Positions 1 to 7,366 of a stretch of 64,000 bases of DNA are shown in pieces; the stretch's first letter is position 1, and every line of letters begins with the position of its first letter. The position numbers were made by a program, and so were the translations under genes. The notes under the pieces are model-generated. The model saw only the letters and a list, made by a program, of their open reading frames with translations, did no database searches and was not told the origin of the DNA. Source of the stretch: a virus; the IMG/VR virus record IMGVR_UViG_3300036772_000271, positions 1 to 64,000 of that record; one strand, 5' to 3'.

Positions 1-895
1 CCCCGTCCGCCTCGGCGGCCTCGGCGGCCTCGGCGGCGACGGCGGCCTCGGCGGCCTCGGCGGCCCCGGCGGCCCCGGCGGCCTCGGCGGCCCCGGCGGC
101 CACGGCGGCCCCGGCGGCCCCGGCGGCCCCGGCGGCCACATCGGCCCCGGCGGCCCCGGCGGCCTCGGCGGCCTCGGCGGCCACGGCGGCCACGGCGGCC
201 CCGGCGGCCCCGGCGGCCACGGCGGCCTCGGCGGCCCCGGCGGCCCCGGCGGCCCCGGCGGCCACGGCGGCCTCGGCGGCCCCGGCGGCCTCGGCGGCCT
301 CGGCGGCCACGGCGGCCAGTTTCTTCTCGTTCCACGCCTTCCAGAACGCTGCCTTGGCCTTCTCAGCGAGCTCGGCGCGCCACTCCCAGTAGTCCTTCAA
401 TCCAGCGCGCAGCTCGCGTGCGAGCTCCGCGGTGGATGCCGCCGTCGCGTAGTCGACGACGTCGGGCAGCGCCCGCCATGTTGCGGCGGCCTCGGTCGAG
501 CCCGCGGCGTCAAGCCAGGCGGGCAGCGCGACGTGCGCGATGAAGTTGGCGGCCATGTAGCCGCGCTGCTGCCGGCGGCCGTCGAGCGCCGTCGCGGCGA
601 GGCGCCGCACGTTGCCGAAGGAGTCGGCCGGGTCGAGGATCCAGTCGCGGATCGCGTCGCGCACCGCCTGGTCGCCGTTGTCGTTGTAGGACCGAAGGAA
701 CGCGGCGACGGTCGGGCAGCACTTGTCCTCGGGCGGATGGTCGGTCCACGTCAGGCCGAGGATGTAGCAGAGCATCTCGACGGCGCACATCTCGCACGGC
801 GCCTGGCCGGCCGGCGGCGGATCGTGCTTGCCGACGGCGAGAGGAACGTTGCGCACCTCGGCGATGCGCTCGGGCCGGACGAGGGTGAGGGTCAT
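1..895 (-). CDS. Hypothetical protein with Ala-Ala-X repeat tail (partial, runs off left edge)
   Basis: The frame opens at ATG 895 (MTLTLVRPER) and stays open to base 1, so the C-terminus is missing. The first ~190 residues form an ordinary globular region with a Cys-containing segment (PCEMCAVEMLCY, then DKCCPTV) and a conserved-looking AFLRSYND. This pattern matches hypothetical proteins common in actinobacterial phages, of unknown function. From about residue 195 the protein becomes a run of AAE/AAG/AAV tripeptides, probably helical. The start overlaps the stop of the upstream gene as ATGA (892-895), so the two are probably translationally coupled. Confidence 0.85.
   Translation of the reverse strand, partial: MTLTLVRPERIAEVRNVPLAVGKHDPPPAGQAPCEMCAVEMLCYILGLTWTDHPPEDKCCPTVAAFLRSYNDNGDQAVRDAIRDWILDPADSFGNVRRLAATALDGRRQQRGYMAANFIAHVALPAWLDAAGSTEAAATWRALPDVVDYATAASTAELARELRAGLKDYWEWRAELAEKAKAAFWKAWNEKKLAAVAAEAAEAAGAAEAAVAAGAAGAAGAAEAAVAAGAAGAAVAAVAAEAAEAAGAAGADVAAGAAGAAGAAVAAGAAEAAGAAGAAEAAEAAVAAEAAEAAEADG
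10..316. repeat. 9-bp tandem repeat (CGGCGGCCN), about 34 units
   Basis: The unit CGGCGGCCN is repeated almost without interruption. Only the ninth base changes freely (C, T or A); rare departures lie near positions 38 and 149. Read on the minus strand inside the gene that ends off the left edge, the array encodes the tripeptide Ala-Ala-X, with X = Glu (GAG), Gly (GGG) or Val (GTG). It is the 3' part of a coding region rather than a spacer. Such arrays are prone to copy-number change and assembly error, so the exact copy number should be treated with caution. Confidence 0.9.
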
Positions 896-1413
896 GATTC
901 GCTCCTGGTGGTTGGCGGCATCGCCGCGTGGTTGATGCTCTGGTCGGCTGTAGCCAGAGCCATGTGGATGCGCGTCGCGAGCCGCCGCGAGACTTCGGAG
1001 TCGGCGGCGGTGAAGTCGTCTTCGAGGCGCGTCAGGGTGTTGCGGAGGTGGCTGTAGGCCCCGGCGAGCTGGTGGGCCCGCTCGGACTGGCCGCGCCCGT
1101 CCCGCAGTGCACCGAGCACGGCGCGGAGGAACTCGACCGGCTCAAGCGTCAGCGACTCAGCGAGCAGGTCGACGTCGGCGAGCTCGGCGTGAAGGTGGCC
1201 AAGCACCTGGTCGATTTCGCCCGCGGTGGTGTTCTCGGCGAGCGCTGCGGCTTCGAGCGCGACTTTGGCCGCGGCAGCAAAGCCGGAGGCCGCCTGGGTG
1301 TCGAGCCACGGCTCGCCGCCATCGACCGTCGCCGGCCGGAACGCCGCCGCCTTGCGTGCCTGACTGGCAAGCGCGGCGGCGGCGGCCAGCAGATCGTCCC
1401 GCGTGCCGGCCAT
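892..1413 (-). CDS. Hypothetical protein, Ala-rich helical
   Basis: 173 residues from ATG 1413 (MAGTRDDLL), chosen because it gives a TGATG overlap with the preceding stop; a GTG lies one codon upstream. The sequence is Ala-rich and predicted helical throughout, with no recognisable catalytic motif, signal peptide or membrane segment. It sits in a tightly packed minus-strand run from 3600 down to the window edge where each start overlaps the previous stop, implying one transcript. Function unknown. Confidence 0.75.
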   Translation of the reverse strand: MAGTRDDLLAAAAALASQARKAAAFRPATVDGGEPWLDTQAASGFAAAAKVALEAAALAENTTAGEIDQVLGHLHAELADVDLLAESLTLEPVEFLRAVLGALRDGRGQSERAHQLAGAYSHLRNTLTRLEDDFTAADSEVSRRLATRIHMALATADQSINHAAMPPTTRSES

Positions 1414-1841
1414 CACCCACGCTCCCCGCTTGGCAACGCTGCCTGATCCGAGCCGTACTGGTAGTTGCTCGGGAACTCAGCACCCACCGGCTGCACCCGC
1501 ATGGCGTAGACCGTCACCGGAATGCCAGCATCGGCCCCTCTCGCCGCAGCGAGCGCCGCGAGCCCCACGCCGGCAACCATCGCCTGCGCGTACGCGAGCG
1601 ACTTCGGCTCGTCGCCGCCTTCGGGTGCCAGCGTCCAGTCCGCGGGCAACGCGGCCGCAGCGTCCGGGCCGAAGGTGAGTGCGAGTAGTGTCCGGCCGGG
1701 CTCGGGCTCGGGCGGCTCCGGGTTCGGCCCGAGTAGGGCGGCCAGGTCGCGCAGCTGTTCGTTCGTGGTGCGCAGCCAGACGACGGTCTCCAGCGGGCCG
1801 TCGGCGAATAGTTCAGCGACCTTGTTGAAGGTGTCGCCCAT
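1413..1841 (-). CDS. Hypothetical protein
   Basis: 142 residues from ATG 1841 (MGDTFNKVAELF). The frame is open further upstream, but that extension lies antisense-free within the next gene's C-terminus and the 1841 start makes a TGATG junction, so the short form is preferred. The middle is Pro/Glu-rich (PNPEPPEPEPG) and followed by an Ala/Gly-rich segment. No domain recognised. Part of the coupled cluster 3600-1. Confidence 0.75.
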   Translation of the reverse strand: MGDTFNKVAELFADGPLETVVWLRTTNEQLRDLAALLGPNPEPPEPEPGRTLLALTFGPDAAAALPADWTLAPEGGDEPKSLAYAQAMVAGVGLAALAAARGADAGIPVTVYAMRVQPVGAEFPSNYQYGSDQAALPSGERG

Positions 1842-2341
1842 CAGAACGGGACTTCTTCGAAGCCGGTGTGATGCGCGTCGATCAGCTGTCCCAGCTGCGT
1901 CTGGGCGCGTCGGATCAGCGTGGCCGCCCTGACCTTCGTGTCCTTGTCCCACGATGCGGCCGGGTCGAGTGTCTCGTAGAACTCGGCGAGGTCGCGCCTC
2001 AGGCCGGTCGTCGCCGTTTCGAACCTGCGCCCGATCACGGCGACGAGCTCGACCCAGCCGGCGTGGTGCCCGGCCTCGTGGCCTTCGTCCCAGGCCTTCC
2101 GCAACAGCTCTGGCCGGTTGGCGTGCTCGCGGTAGTACGCGGCGTCGTCGCCGTCACGGCGCGCCTTGTCGACCTTCAGACGTACAAGATGGTCGAGGTC
2201 GGCCAGCGTGAGGCCGCGGTGGTCGACCTCGTTCGGCCGGTCGAACGAGCGCTCGTGCTGGTCAGCGTTGAGGGTGCTGGCGATCCTGGCCGTACCGTCG
2301 CGGCGATCGCGCCGCTCGTAGGGGTTGGCGGTGTCAGGCAT
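1841..2341 (-). CDS. Hypothetical protein, charged
   Basis: 166 residues from ATG 2341 (MPDTANPYERRDRRD). It is hydrophilic and rich in Arg, Asp and His, with helical segments (LADLDHLVRLKVDKARR; RAATLIRRAQTQLGQL). It resembles the small helical accessory proteins common in actinophage early regions, but I do not recognise the family. It overlaps the upstream gene's end by 8 bases (2334-2341). Confidence 0.75.
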   Translation of the reverse strand: MPDTANPYERRDRRDGTARIASTLNADQHERSFDRPNEVDHRGLTLADLDHLVRLKVDKARRDGDDAAYYREHANRPELLRKAWDEGHEAGHHAGWVELVAVIGRRFETATTGLRRDLAEFYETLDPAASWDKDTKVRAATLIRRAQTQLGQLIDAHHTGFEEVPF

Positions 2342-2903
2342 GACGATCTCCCTGGTCGTGTGGTAGGCGGACCTGTTGGATGACGAGCGCCCGCGGATCC
2401 GTCTCGACCCAGCTGACCGACGACCGGTCCCGCGGTTCGAGGCGCGTGCCGAGCCCGATCGCGACCTGTGCGGCCCAGCACCGCAGCCGCCACCACCACG
2501 GACCGCGCCACTCAACTGCGTGCCGGCGGGCGACCGCCTCGCGCTCGCTGCGCAGGCGCGCACTCTCGGCTTCCCAGTCGCGGTCGGTGATCTCCTCGGT
2601 CGCCATGCTGATGTCGAACGTCCACCAGGCGGTGGCGACGCCAGAGCGCACGAGACATCCGACCTCCAGTGCAGTCGGCAGGTTGTTGGCCGGCGGAAGC
2701 TCGACCGACAGGTGCCGCAGCTCGAGGCCCTCGGGCCGCACACGCCGGTAGCGGTCGTCGAGATTCAGCACGCTCGCGGCGCCCGGCCCGAGAAGCCATT
2801 GCCGCGCAGCCTCAGCGGTCGCGGTCGCCGCGGTGACGTTGACGTAGCCTCGGTCGCCGTCCTCGTCAGTCCAGCCGTCCGGCTCGCGCTGGAATTCGCC
2901 CAT
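2334..2903 (-). CDS. Hypothetical protein with Trp-rich segment
   Basis: 189 residues from ATG 2903 (MGEFQREPDGW), forming a TGATG junction with the upstream zinc-finger gene. A Trp-rich stretch near residues 145-165 (GPWWWRLRCWAAQVAIG) may be an amphipathic or membrane-associated helix; the rest is soluble. No family recognised. Confidence 0.75.
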   Translation of the reverse strand: MGEFQREPDGWTDEDGDRGYVNVTAATATAEAARQWLLGPGAASVLNLDDRYRRVRPEGLELRHLSVELPPANNLPTALEVGCLVRSGVATAWWTFDISMATEEITDRDWEAESARLRSEREAVARRHAVEWRGPWWWRLRCWAAQVAIGLGTRLEPRDRSSVSWVETDPRALVIQQVRLPHDQGDRHA

Positions 2904-3292
2904 CAGTGGTCCCTCGCTTGTGGTCTGAGCTCTCCGACCGAGCGCAACGCCTCGGCCGCTTCCTGGCACACCCGCAGCCACGACCCCACCTGGTCGCCGT
3001 CCGCGAGGCCGCGCGAGCGCGCGGCGGCGCCCGTCATCGTCATCTTCAGATCAGCGATGACGACCTCGAGCACGGTCTCGCCGATGAGCGGCTGCCGCAC
3101 GCGGTCGAGGATGTGGGCGACGAGGATCTCGATCGGGATCTCGACGTCGGTCTTGCCCGTGCCGTCGCAGTTGCCGCATGGGACGCGTTCGCCGTGGCCA
3201 GTCGGATCGTCGAACGTGCGCTCGCGCGACCCGGTGCCATCGCATACCGCGCATGACTCGCGGCCAACGAGACGCAGATCCTCGACCTTCAT
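2903..3292 (-). CDS. DnaJ-type zinc-finger protein
   Basis: 129 residues from ATG 3292 (MKVEDLRLVG). The N-terminal half has two CxxCxGxG motifs (CAVCDGTG and CGNCDGTG) about 24 residues apart, the arrangement of the DnaJ cysteine-rich zinc-binding domain, so one zinc ion is probably bound. The C-terminal half is helical without a clear domain. There is no J domain. Small proteins of this kind are frequent in actinophages and their role is unknown. The start overlaps the mIHF-like gene's stop (3289-3292, ATGA), so both are co-expressed. Confidence 0.8.
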   Translation of the reverse strand: MKVEDLRLVGRESCAVCDGTGSRERTFDDPTGHGERVPCGNCDGTGKTDVEIPIEILVAHILDRVRQPLIGETVLEVVIADLKMTMTGAAARSRGLADGDQVGSWLRVCQEAAEALRSVGELRPQARDH

Positions 3293-3600
3293 CGCTGGCC
3301 GCAGACCTGCGTCACGATCGCGGCACGCTGCCTGTCGGTGAAGTCCCGCACCCGCTTCGTGTCCGGGACCCCGGCCGCCCGCAACGCGCGACGGCCACTC
3401 TCCCGGCCCCACCGCGGCAACTCCATCACCAGCGTGAGCGCCTGAAGCGGGCCCGAATCCGGGTCCGCGACCGCTTGCTGAAGCGTCATCCTGCCGGCCT
3501 TCACTTCGCGGCGGACGCGCGCAGCGCCACTGCGAGCATCGTTCGCCAGCTCAAGCGCCACCATGTGCTGCGGCTTCTCGGGTGCTGCGACAGTAGCCAT
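3289..3600 (-). CDS. mIHF/sIHF-type nucleoid-associated DNA-binding protein
   Basis: 103 residues, close to the usual ~105 of the actinobacterial integration host factor (mIHF in mycobacteria, sIHF in Streptomyces). The order of elements matches: N-terminal helix rich in Ala/Arg (ANDARSGAARVRREVKAG), a middle segment (LQALTLVMELPRWGRES) and the C-terminal helix-turn-helix with RVRDFTDRQRAAI, corresponding to RRLRGLGDRQRKALL in mIHF. Known members bend DNA and support L5-type integration and chromosome compaction. A phage copy may serve integrase or repressor complexes. It heads the 3600-1 transcript and has an operator palindrome 43 bp upstream (3644-3658), next to a TATGAT -10-like hexamer. 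Confidence 0.85.
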   Translation of the reverse strand: MATVAAPEKPQHMVALELANDARSGAARVRREVKAGRMTLQQAVADPDSGPLQALTLVMELPRWGRESGRRALRAAGVPDTKRVRDFTDRQRAAIVTQVCGQR

Positions 3601-3643
3601 GTTTCCTCCTAGCGTTTGGGCGGGGTTGCGGTCGCCTCGTTAC

Positions 3644-3658
3644 GCGACCAAAGGTATC
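3644..3658. promoter_or_regulatory. Operator palindrome GCGACCAAAGGTATC
   Basis: Copy of the dispersed palindrome GNKACC-NNN-GGTMNC, with centre TTT in the sense of the mIHF-like gene. It lies 43 bp upstream of ATG 3600, and a TATGAT hexamer abuts it on the minus strand, so a bound protein would cover a plausible promoter. Confidence 0.75.
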
Positions 3659-3842
3659 ATAACTGCGGGTAGTGGAGTTGAAGCTGGCCGGGCCGTTCGC
3701 GCAGCACCGCGGGCCTGGATCCGCGCCACCGCTCACGGCCGGCAACGAACGAGCTGTCGCCAAGCAGCGACGGCCGGTGCACCGCCAGAACCCTGTCGAG
3801 CGGGACGTGCAGGCCCGCGATGACCGCGAACGCGCCGCGCAC
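3657..3842 (-). CDS. Possible small protein (61 aa)
   Basis: Open frame from GTG 3842 (VRGAFAVIAGLHV) to TGA 3657, which overlaps the operator palindrome upstream of the mIHF gene. Third codon positions are mostly G or C, as in real genes here, and it would fill most of the otherwise empty 377 bp between 3600 and 3978. No domain recognised, no clear Shine-Dalgarno sequence, and the opposite strand is also open, so this remains tentative. Confidence 0.35.
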   Translation of the reverse strand: MRGAFAVIAGLHVPLDRVLAVHRPSLLGDSSFVAGRERWRGSRPAVLRERPGQLQLHYPQL

Positions 3843-3892
3843 CGCGTGCTCGACACGACGCCCTGACGGCCATCGCCTAGCCGCCCTGTTGC

Positions 3893-3953
3893 GTGACCGG
3901 TGGTCACGTACCAGTGGTTGCGCGCCGCCGCTCGCTCTGTTACCTTTGGTAGC
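3893..3953. promoter_or_regulatory. Cluster of three operator palindromes
   Basis: Three copies lie in 61 bp: GTGACCGGTGGTCAC (3893-3907, a perfect palindrome), a degenerate copy CGTACCAGTGGTTGC (3907-3921), and GTTACCTTTGGTAGC (3939-3953). The last is 24 bp upstream of plus-strand ATG 3978 and carries the sense TTT centre. This divergent region would control the plus-strand DUF5131 pair and possibly the small minus-strand frame ending at 3657. Confidence 0.75.
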
Positions 3954-3977
3954 GTAACCCGCGACCGGAGGAAGACG

Positions 3978-4454
3978 ATGAACGCCAGCGCGCAGGACGA
4001 GCAGTTCGCCTTGGCAGTGCCGTGCGGCGGCGGCTGCACCCCCGAAGGATGCCTCTCACCCGACTGCAAGCTGACGGTCGGGCCGGAGCGCGACGAAGCA
4101 ATCGCGGTCCTGCTGGAACTCGGCCGGGAGCACGAGGCGCGCGAGCGGTTCGGCGACCGGGCTGTCACGGCCGCGATCCGCCGCGACGTCGAGGCGGCCG
4201 GCTTCGACTTCGTCGCGGTGTGCGCCGACGCGAACGGCTTCGAGGCCAGCGAGTCCCTGCTGGCCGACCCGATAGACGCCGACCACGTCGTGAACCGCAC
4301 CCGGCTCACCGACCGGCCGGGCTGGGAAGTCATCCAGTACGCCGACGGGTCGTTCATGGCCGTCGAGACGTTGGGGTGGGCTGTCGGTGCCGGGCATCGC
4401 TCGTTCGCCGCCGCAGTCCGGTCGATCGGGGAGGCCGTGGATGCCGGGCGATAG
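3978..4454 (+). CDS. Hypothetical protein upstream of DUF5131 gene
   Basis: 158 residues on the plus strand, opposite to nearly all other genes. ATG 3978 is preceded by a good Shine-Dalgarno (GGAGGAAG, 3967-3974). The N-terminus holds four Cys (CGGGCTPEGC, then PDCK) that could bind metal; the remainder is acidic and soluble. Its end overlaps the next gene by 14 bases, so the two are probably expressed together from the operator cluster 3893-3953. Function unknown. Confidence 0.75.
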   Translation: MNASAQDEQFALAVPCGGGCTPEGCLSPDCKLTVGPERDEAIAVLLELGREHEARERFGDRAVTAAIRRDVEAAGFDFVAVCADANGFEASESLLADPIDADHVVNRTRLTDRPGWEVIQYADGSFMAVETLGWAVGAGHRSFAAAVRSIGEAVDAGR

Positions 4455-5271
4455 CGCGATCGAGTGGACCGAGCGGACGTGGAACCCCGTCACCGGCTGT
4501 TCGAAGGTGTCCCCCGGCTGCGCGCATTGCTACGCCGAGACGTTCGCTGAGCGCTGGCGCGGGATCCCCGGCCATCCGTACGAGCAGGGCTTCGACCTCA
4601 AGCTTTGGCCGGCGCGGCTTGACATCCCGGGGCGGTGGCGCAAGCCGAGCGTGATCTTCGTCAACTCGATGAGCGACCTTTTCCACGAGGACATCCCGGA
4701 GGCGTACATCGAGCGCGTGTTCGTCCGGATGATGCTGGCCGGCCAGCACACGTTCCAAGTCCTCACGAAGCGACCGGAGCGGATGGCCGACGTCGTGCCG
4801 CGGATCTACGAGAGTCTGAGCCGGCAGTCTCCGGACCGGGTTGGGCCGCTTCCGAACGTGTGGCTCGGCGTGTCGATCGAGAACCGCCGGTTCGTCGGCC
4901 GCGCCGATCTTCTTCGTCGGGTGCCGGCGGCGGTGCGGTTCATCAGCGCTGAGCCGCTGCTTGGGCCGCTCCGGCACACGGACGTCTACGAGGACGGCTG
5001 CACGAGCTACGCCGACGGGTACGCCGACGCCGAGCTCGACCTGACCGGCATCGACTGGCTGATCTGCGGCGGCGAGTCCGGTCCGAAGGCTCGGCCGATG
5101 GATCTTGCCTGGGCCCGCGACCTTCGTGACGCGTGCGCGACGACCGGCGTCCCGTTCTTCCTGAAGCAGCTCGGCGGGCGCGGCAGCCGGAAGCGTGGCG
5201 GCGACCTCGCGGTCCTCGACGGCGCCCGGCACACCGAGATGCCCGCGCTGGCCGCGGCGACCGCGCGATGA
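4441..5271 (+). CDS. DUF5131 (phage Gp37/Gp68) family protein
   Basis: 276 residues from ATG 4441 (MPGDSAIEWTERTW). The motif WNPVTGCSKVSPGCAHCYA gives cysteines at residues 20, 27 and 30, the signature of the DUF5131 family, which is suspected to be related to radical-SAM proteins. A second conserved block, ICGGESGPKARP, is near residues 205-216. Full family length, no truncation. Members are widespread in phages, and their reaction is not established. Second gene of a plus-strand operon; it ends in the ATGA overlap with a possible third reading frame. Confidence 0.88.
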   Translation: MPGDSAIEWTERTWNPVTGCSKVSPGCAHCYAETFAERWRGIPGHPYEQGFDLKLWPARLDIPGRWRKPSVIFVNSMSDLFHEDIPEAYIERVFVRMMLAGQHTFQVLTKRPERMADVVPRIYESLSRQSPDRVGPLPNVWLGVSIENRRFVGRADLLRRVPAAVRFISAEPLLGPLRHTDVYEDGCTSYADGYADAELDLTGIDWLICGGESGPKARPMDLAWARDLRDACATTGVPFFLKQLGGRGSRKRGGDLAVLDGARHTEMPALAAATAR

Positions 5272-5372
5272 GTGCCTGCCCGCATTGCGCTGGCGTCGGC
5301 GTCCTCGAAGCGACCGACATGTTCTGCGGCCATAGCGGCCTCGGCCCACTCGGCGCGCTCGCGGTCATCCAT
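5007..5372 (-). CDS. Possible minus-strand frame antisense to DUF5131 3' end
   Basis: 121 codons from ATG 5372. The first ~35 residues ([19 protein letters not shown]) look like a natural amphipathic helix and overlap the stop of the 36-aa frame upstream. The rest lies antisense to the DUF5131 gene and looks like ordinary reverse-strand shadow (Arg/Ser/Pro-rich). If real, it collides with the plus-strand operon; a short truncated product is possible. Confidence 0.3.
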   Translation of the reverse strand: MDDRERAEWAEAAMAAEHVGRFEDADASAMRAGTHRAVAAASAGISVCRAPSRTARSPPRFRLPRPPSCFRKNGTPVVAHASRRSRAQARSIGRAFGPDSPPQISQSMPVRSSSASAYPSA

Positions 5373-5453
5373 GCGACCGGGCCGCCAAGCAGCGGAGGCA
5401 GCTCACCGGCCGGCGCCGGCTTCGCCATGCGCGCCAGAGCGTCCACGCAGTGA
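5268..5453 (+). CDS. Possible 61-aa zinc-knuckle protein
   Basis: Starts in an ATGA overlap with the DUF5131 stop and begins MSACPHCAGVGVLEA, a CxxC-like knuckle, followed by a Gly/Ser-rich tail. The coupling favours a real gene, but the opposite strand of this segment is also convincingly coding (5365-5475 and 5007-5372). Probably only one strand is used. Confidence 0.4.
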   Translation: MSACPHCAGVGVLEATDMFCGHSGLGPLGALAVIHATGPPSSGGSSPAGAGFAMRARASTQ

Positions 5454-5475
5454 TCAGACGGCCAGCGACGCTCAT
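5365..5475 (-). CDS. Small basic protein (36 aa)
   Basis: Begins in an ATGA overlap with the stop of the SEC-C gene (5472-5475): [20 protein letters not shown], then a CLRC pair. It is strongly basic with alternating Trp and Arg, perhaps an amphipathic membrane-binding helix. Support comes only from the coupled start; a plus-strand alternative overlaps it. Confidence 0.4.
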   Translation of the reverse strand: MSVAGRLITAWTLWRAWRSRRRPVSCLRCLAARSHG

Positions 5476-5906
5476 CGGCCGTGGCACCACTTGTACTTCA
5501 CGCCAGACCCGCACGGGCACGGCTCGTTCCGCCCCACCCCACGAAGGGTACCCGCCGGCACGTTGCCGGCCCGCGTCGACTGGCGCTCGGCTTCGTCGGC
5601 GATCGCCTGGCCGTCCGGGCCGACGTACGCCAGCTCGCCGGCGGGCTGGCCCGAGCACTCCATGTCGACGAGACGCGCGTCTGTCAGCGCGATCTCGCAA
5701 TCCCAGCACGCCACGGCAACGAGGTCGCGCTGCATGTTGTGCGTCCCGAGAAACGGCCGCTCGTCATCCGGCGCCGGCGGGTCGCCCGCAGCGTGCTGGC
5801 CAACAGGGAGCTCGGCACCACGCATCGGTTTCAGGCCGACCATCCGCAGCGCGTCCTGGTCGGTTACCTCGTACGGCACGACAGCCATCCAGCGGTGCCG
5901 GCGCAT
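5472..5906 (-). CDS. SEC-C motif protein
   Basis: 144 residues from ATG 5906. The last ~20 residues carry the SEC-C zinc-binding signature ([17 protein letters not shown]), as found at the C-terminus of SecA and in many small proteins. The first 110 residues have further Cys ([15 protein letters not shown]) and no recognised fold. A role in metal-dependent protein binding is likely. It follows the 5906-6376 gene without a gap (TGATG junction). Confidence 0.85.
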   Translation of the reverse strand: MRRHRWMAVVPYEVTDQDALRMVGLKPMRGAELPVGQHAAGDPPAPDDERPFLGTHNMQRDLVAVACWDCEIALTDARLVDMECSGQPAGELAYVGPDGQAIADEAERQSTRAGNVPAGTLRGVGRNEPCPCGSGVKYKWCHGR

Positions 5907-6376
5907 CAGCCCTGCCCTGCCGGGATCGCCGCGACCGTGAACGGCACGCCGGCGCGCTCAGCCATCTGCCGTGTCGCCGACAGCAGCATGTCGAACAGAT
6001 GCCGGTGCACCTCCCGGTCGCTCTGGCCGTCCGCGAGGGCCGCCATCCCAACCGGCGGCTGCCCGGCCGGCGAGAACACCAGCACGAACGCCCGCTCGAG
6101 TTCCTGCCCCTCGAACCGGCCAAGCGCGACGGCCGCCGTCAGCGCGGCCTGCGCGGCGCGGCCAAGGACGCCGGGCGTCTCGATCACGCCAAGGACCTCG
6201 CCGGCCGGCTCGGCCGTTGGCCCGGACCAGTCCTTGACCCGCAGCCGCTGCCCCCCGCCAGACAGCTTCTCAACCACGGCCAGCACCCGGAGCGACACCT
6301 CCGTGCCAGGCGGATGCTCCGGCCCGTCGATGCTGGCCGGCATCAGGCGGTACTCTACAAGCTCGGTCACGGCCAT
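5906..6376 (-). CDS. Hypothetical protein
   Basis: 156 residues from ATG 6376, with a strong Shine-Dalgarno (GAGGAGGATGGCC precedes the start). Soluble, with a beta-rich N-terminal half and a helical C-terminus; no recognised motif. First gene of a transcript that also carries the SEC-C gene. An operator palindrome (6405-6419) is 28 bp upstream. Confidence 0.75.
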   Translation of the reverse strand: MAVTELVEYRLMPASIDGPEHPPGTEVSLRVLAVVEKLSGGGQRLRVKDWSGPTAEPAGEVLGVIETPGVLGRAAQAALTAAVALGRFEGQELERAFVLVFSPAGQPPVGMAALADGQSDREVHRHLFDMLLSATRQMAERAGVPFTVAAIPAGQG

Positions 6377-6404
6377 CCTCCTCAGAGGGATCGGTTGCAG
6401 CTAC

Positions 6405-6419
6405 GCGACCAAAGGTAAC
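6405..6419. promoter_or_regulatory. Operator palindrome GCGACCAAAGGTAAC
   Basis: Copy of the dispersed palindrome, 28 bp upstream of ATG 6376, with the sense centre TTT (TACCTT on the coding strand). Same geometry as the copies upstream of 18053 and 37328. Confidence 0.75.
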
Positions 6420-6464
6420 AGATGCCGAGGGGCACCTCGCGCGGCTTCCGACCGCGAGCAAAGC

Positions 6465-7286
6465 TCAGGTCTTGATGAGGATCGCTTGCCCGGTGGGCTG
6501 CGCAATCGGCGCTTCGCGCTTGTCCGCAAAGAACGCGTCCACGGCCTGCCGCTGGTCTTCGTATCCAGCGAAACCGTAGTCGTCAAAGACGATGGTGCCA
6601 CCGCTCACGAGACGCGGGTACACGTACTCGAGCGCTCGTGTCGTGGGACGAGCCGCGTTGAGATCGATGTGAGCGAACGCGAGTGGCCCGGTATCGACCC
6701 TCGGGAGCGTGTCGAAGACATCGCCGACGTGGAAGACCGTGCGGCCGTCCCATGCTGCGAGAACCTCGCGAACGTAGTCGACGGATGTATTGTCGAGGCG
6801 GCCGGCAAAGCCGAGGGCGCGCTCGGTTGCCGTGAGGTCCGTGTCCGGGATGCCCGCGAACGTGTCGAAGAGATGGCAGCGGCTCCTGCTTGTGGTCGTC
6901 AGGACCATGTACATCATGCCGCCGCGGTAGACACCGAACTCGGCGAACGCGCCGAGGCCGTCGACTCGTTTGGCGTGCTCGGTGAGTGTCCACATACGCC
7001 ATCGAAGTTCCTTGCGCATCTCGGTGAACCACGTTTCGGCCATCCGGTCGTACGCTGCCTGCCAAATCGGGTCGTCTATGAACGGTGAGTAGTGGATCGT
7101 CGCGAGCCCGTCAGCTTCGTACGGCCATGCGGTAGCGGGCGGCCGGATAGTGTGGGCGACGTGGCGCGCCAGTACGGCCAGCGGCCTTAGAACGGGCGGC
7201 AGTCGGGCGATACGCGACCCGTCGTTGATCGTGCGGTCCACTCTGCCGGCAAGCGTACGGAATGGCGATCCTGCGCGCCGTGACAT
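6465..7286 (-). CDS. TylF/MycF-type SAM-dependent O-methyltransferase
   Basis: 273 residues from ATG 7286 (MSRRAGSPFRTL); an upstream start at 7340 cannot be excluded. The SAM-binding motif AEFGVYRGG, the segment CHLFDTFAGIP and the metal-ligand region FAHIDLN...IVFDDYG are the hallmarks of the TylF (macrocin O-methyltransferase) family, which methylates sugar hydroxyls with Mg2+. Local GC is lower than in neighbours, suggesting recent acquisition. It lies directly downstream of the tail-fibre cluster, so methylation of a surface glycan or a virion component is a fair guess, but the substrate is unknown. Confidence 0.85.
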   Translation of the reverse strand: MSRRAGSPFRTLAGRVDRTINDGSRIARLPPVLRPLAVLARHVAHTIRPPATAWPYEADGLATIHYSPFIDDPIWQAAYDRMAETWFTEMRKELRWRMWTLTEHAKRVDGLGAFAEFGVYRGGMMYMVLTTTSRSRCHLFDTFAGIPDTDLTATERALGFAGRLDNTSVDYVREVLAAWDGRTVFHVGDVFDTLPRVDTGPLAFAHIDLNAARPTTRALEYVYPRLVSGGTIVFDDYGFAGYEDQRQAVDAFFADKREAPIAQPTGQAILIKT

Positions 7287-7366
7287 CGTGATCGAGGCCG
7301 GTGCGCAGCCCGGCACCCGCCACCGCGGTCTCGCAGGCAACCCTGCGCGGTCGTCCGCAAGATCGA

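Noticed and set aside
1-320. Possible CRISPR array or phage terminal repeat
   Set aside because: Units are 9 bp with no spacers and form an in-frame protein-coding repeat.
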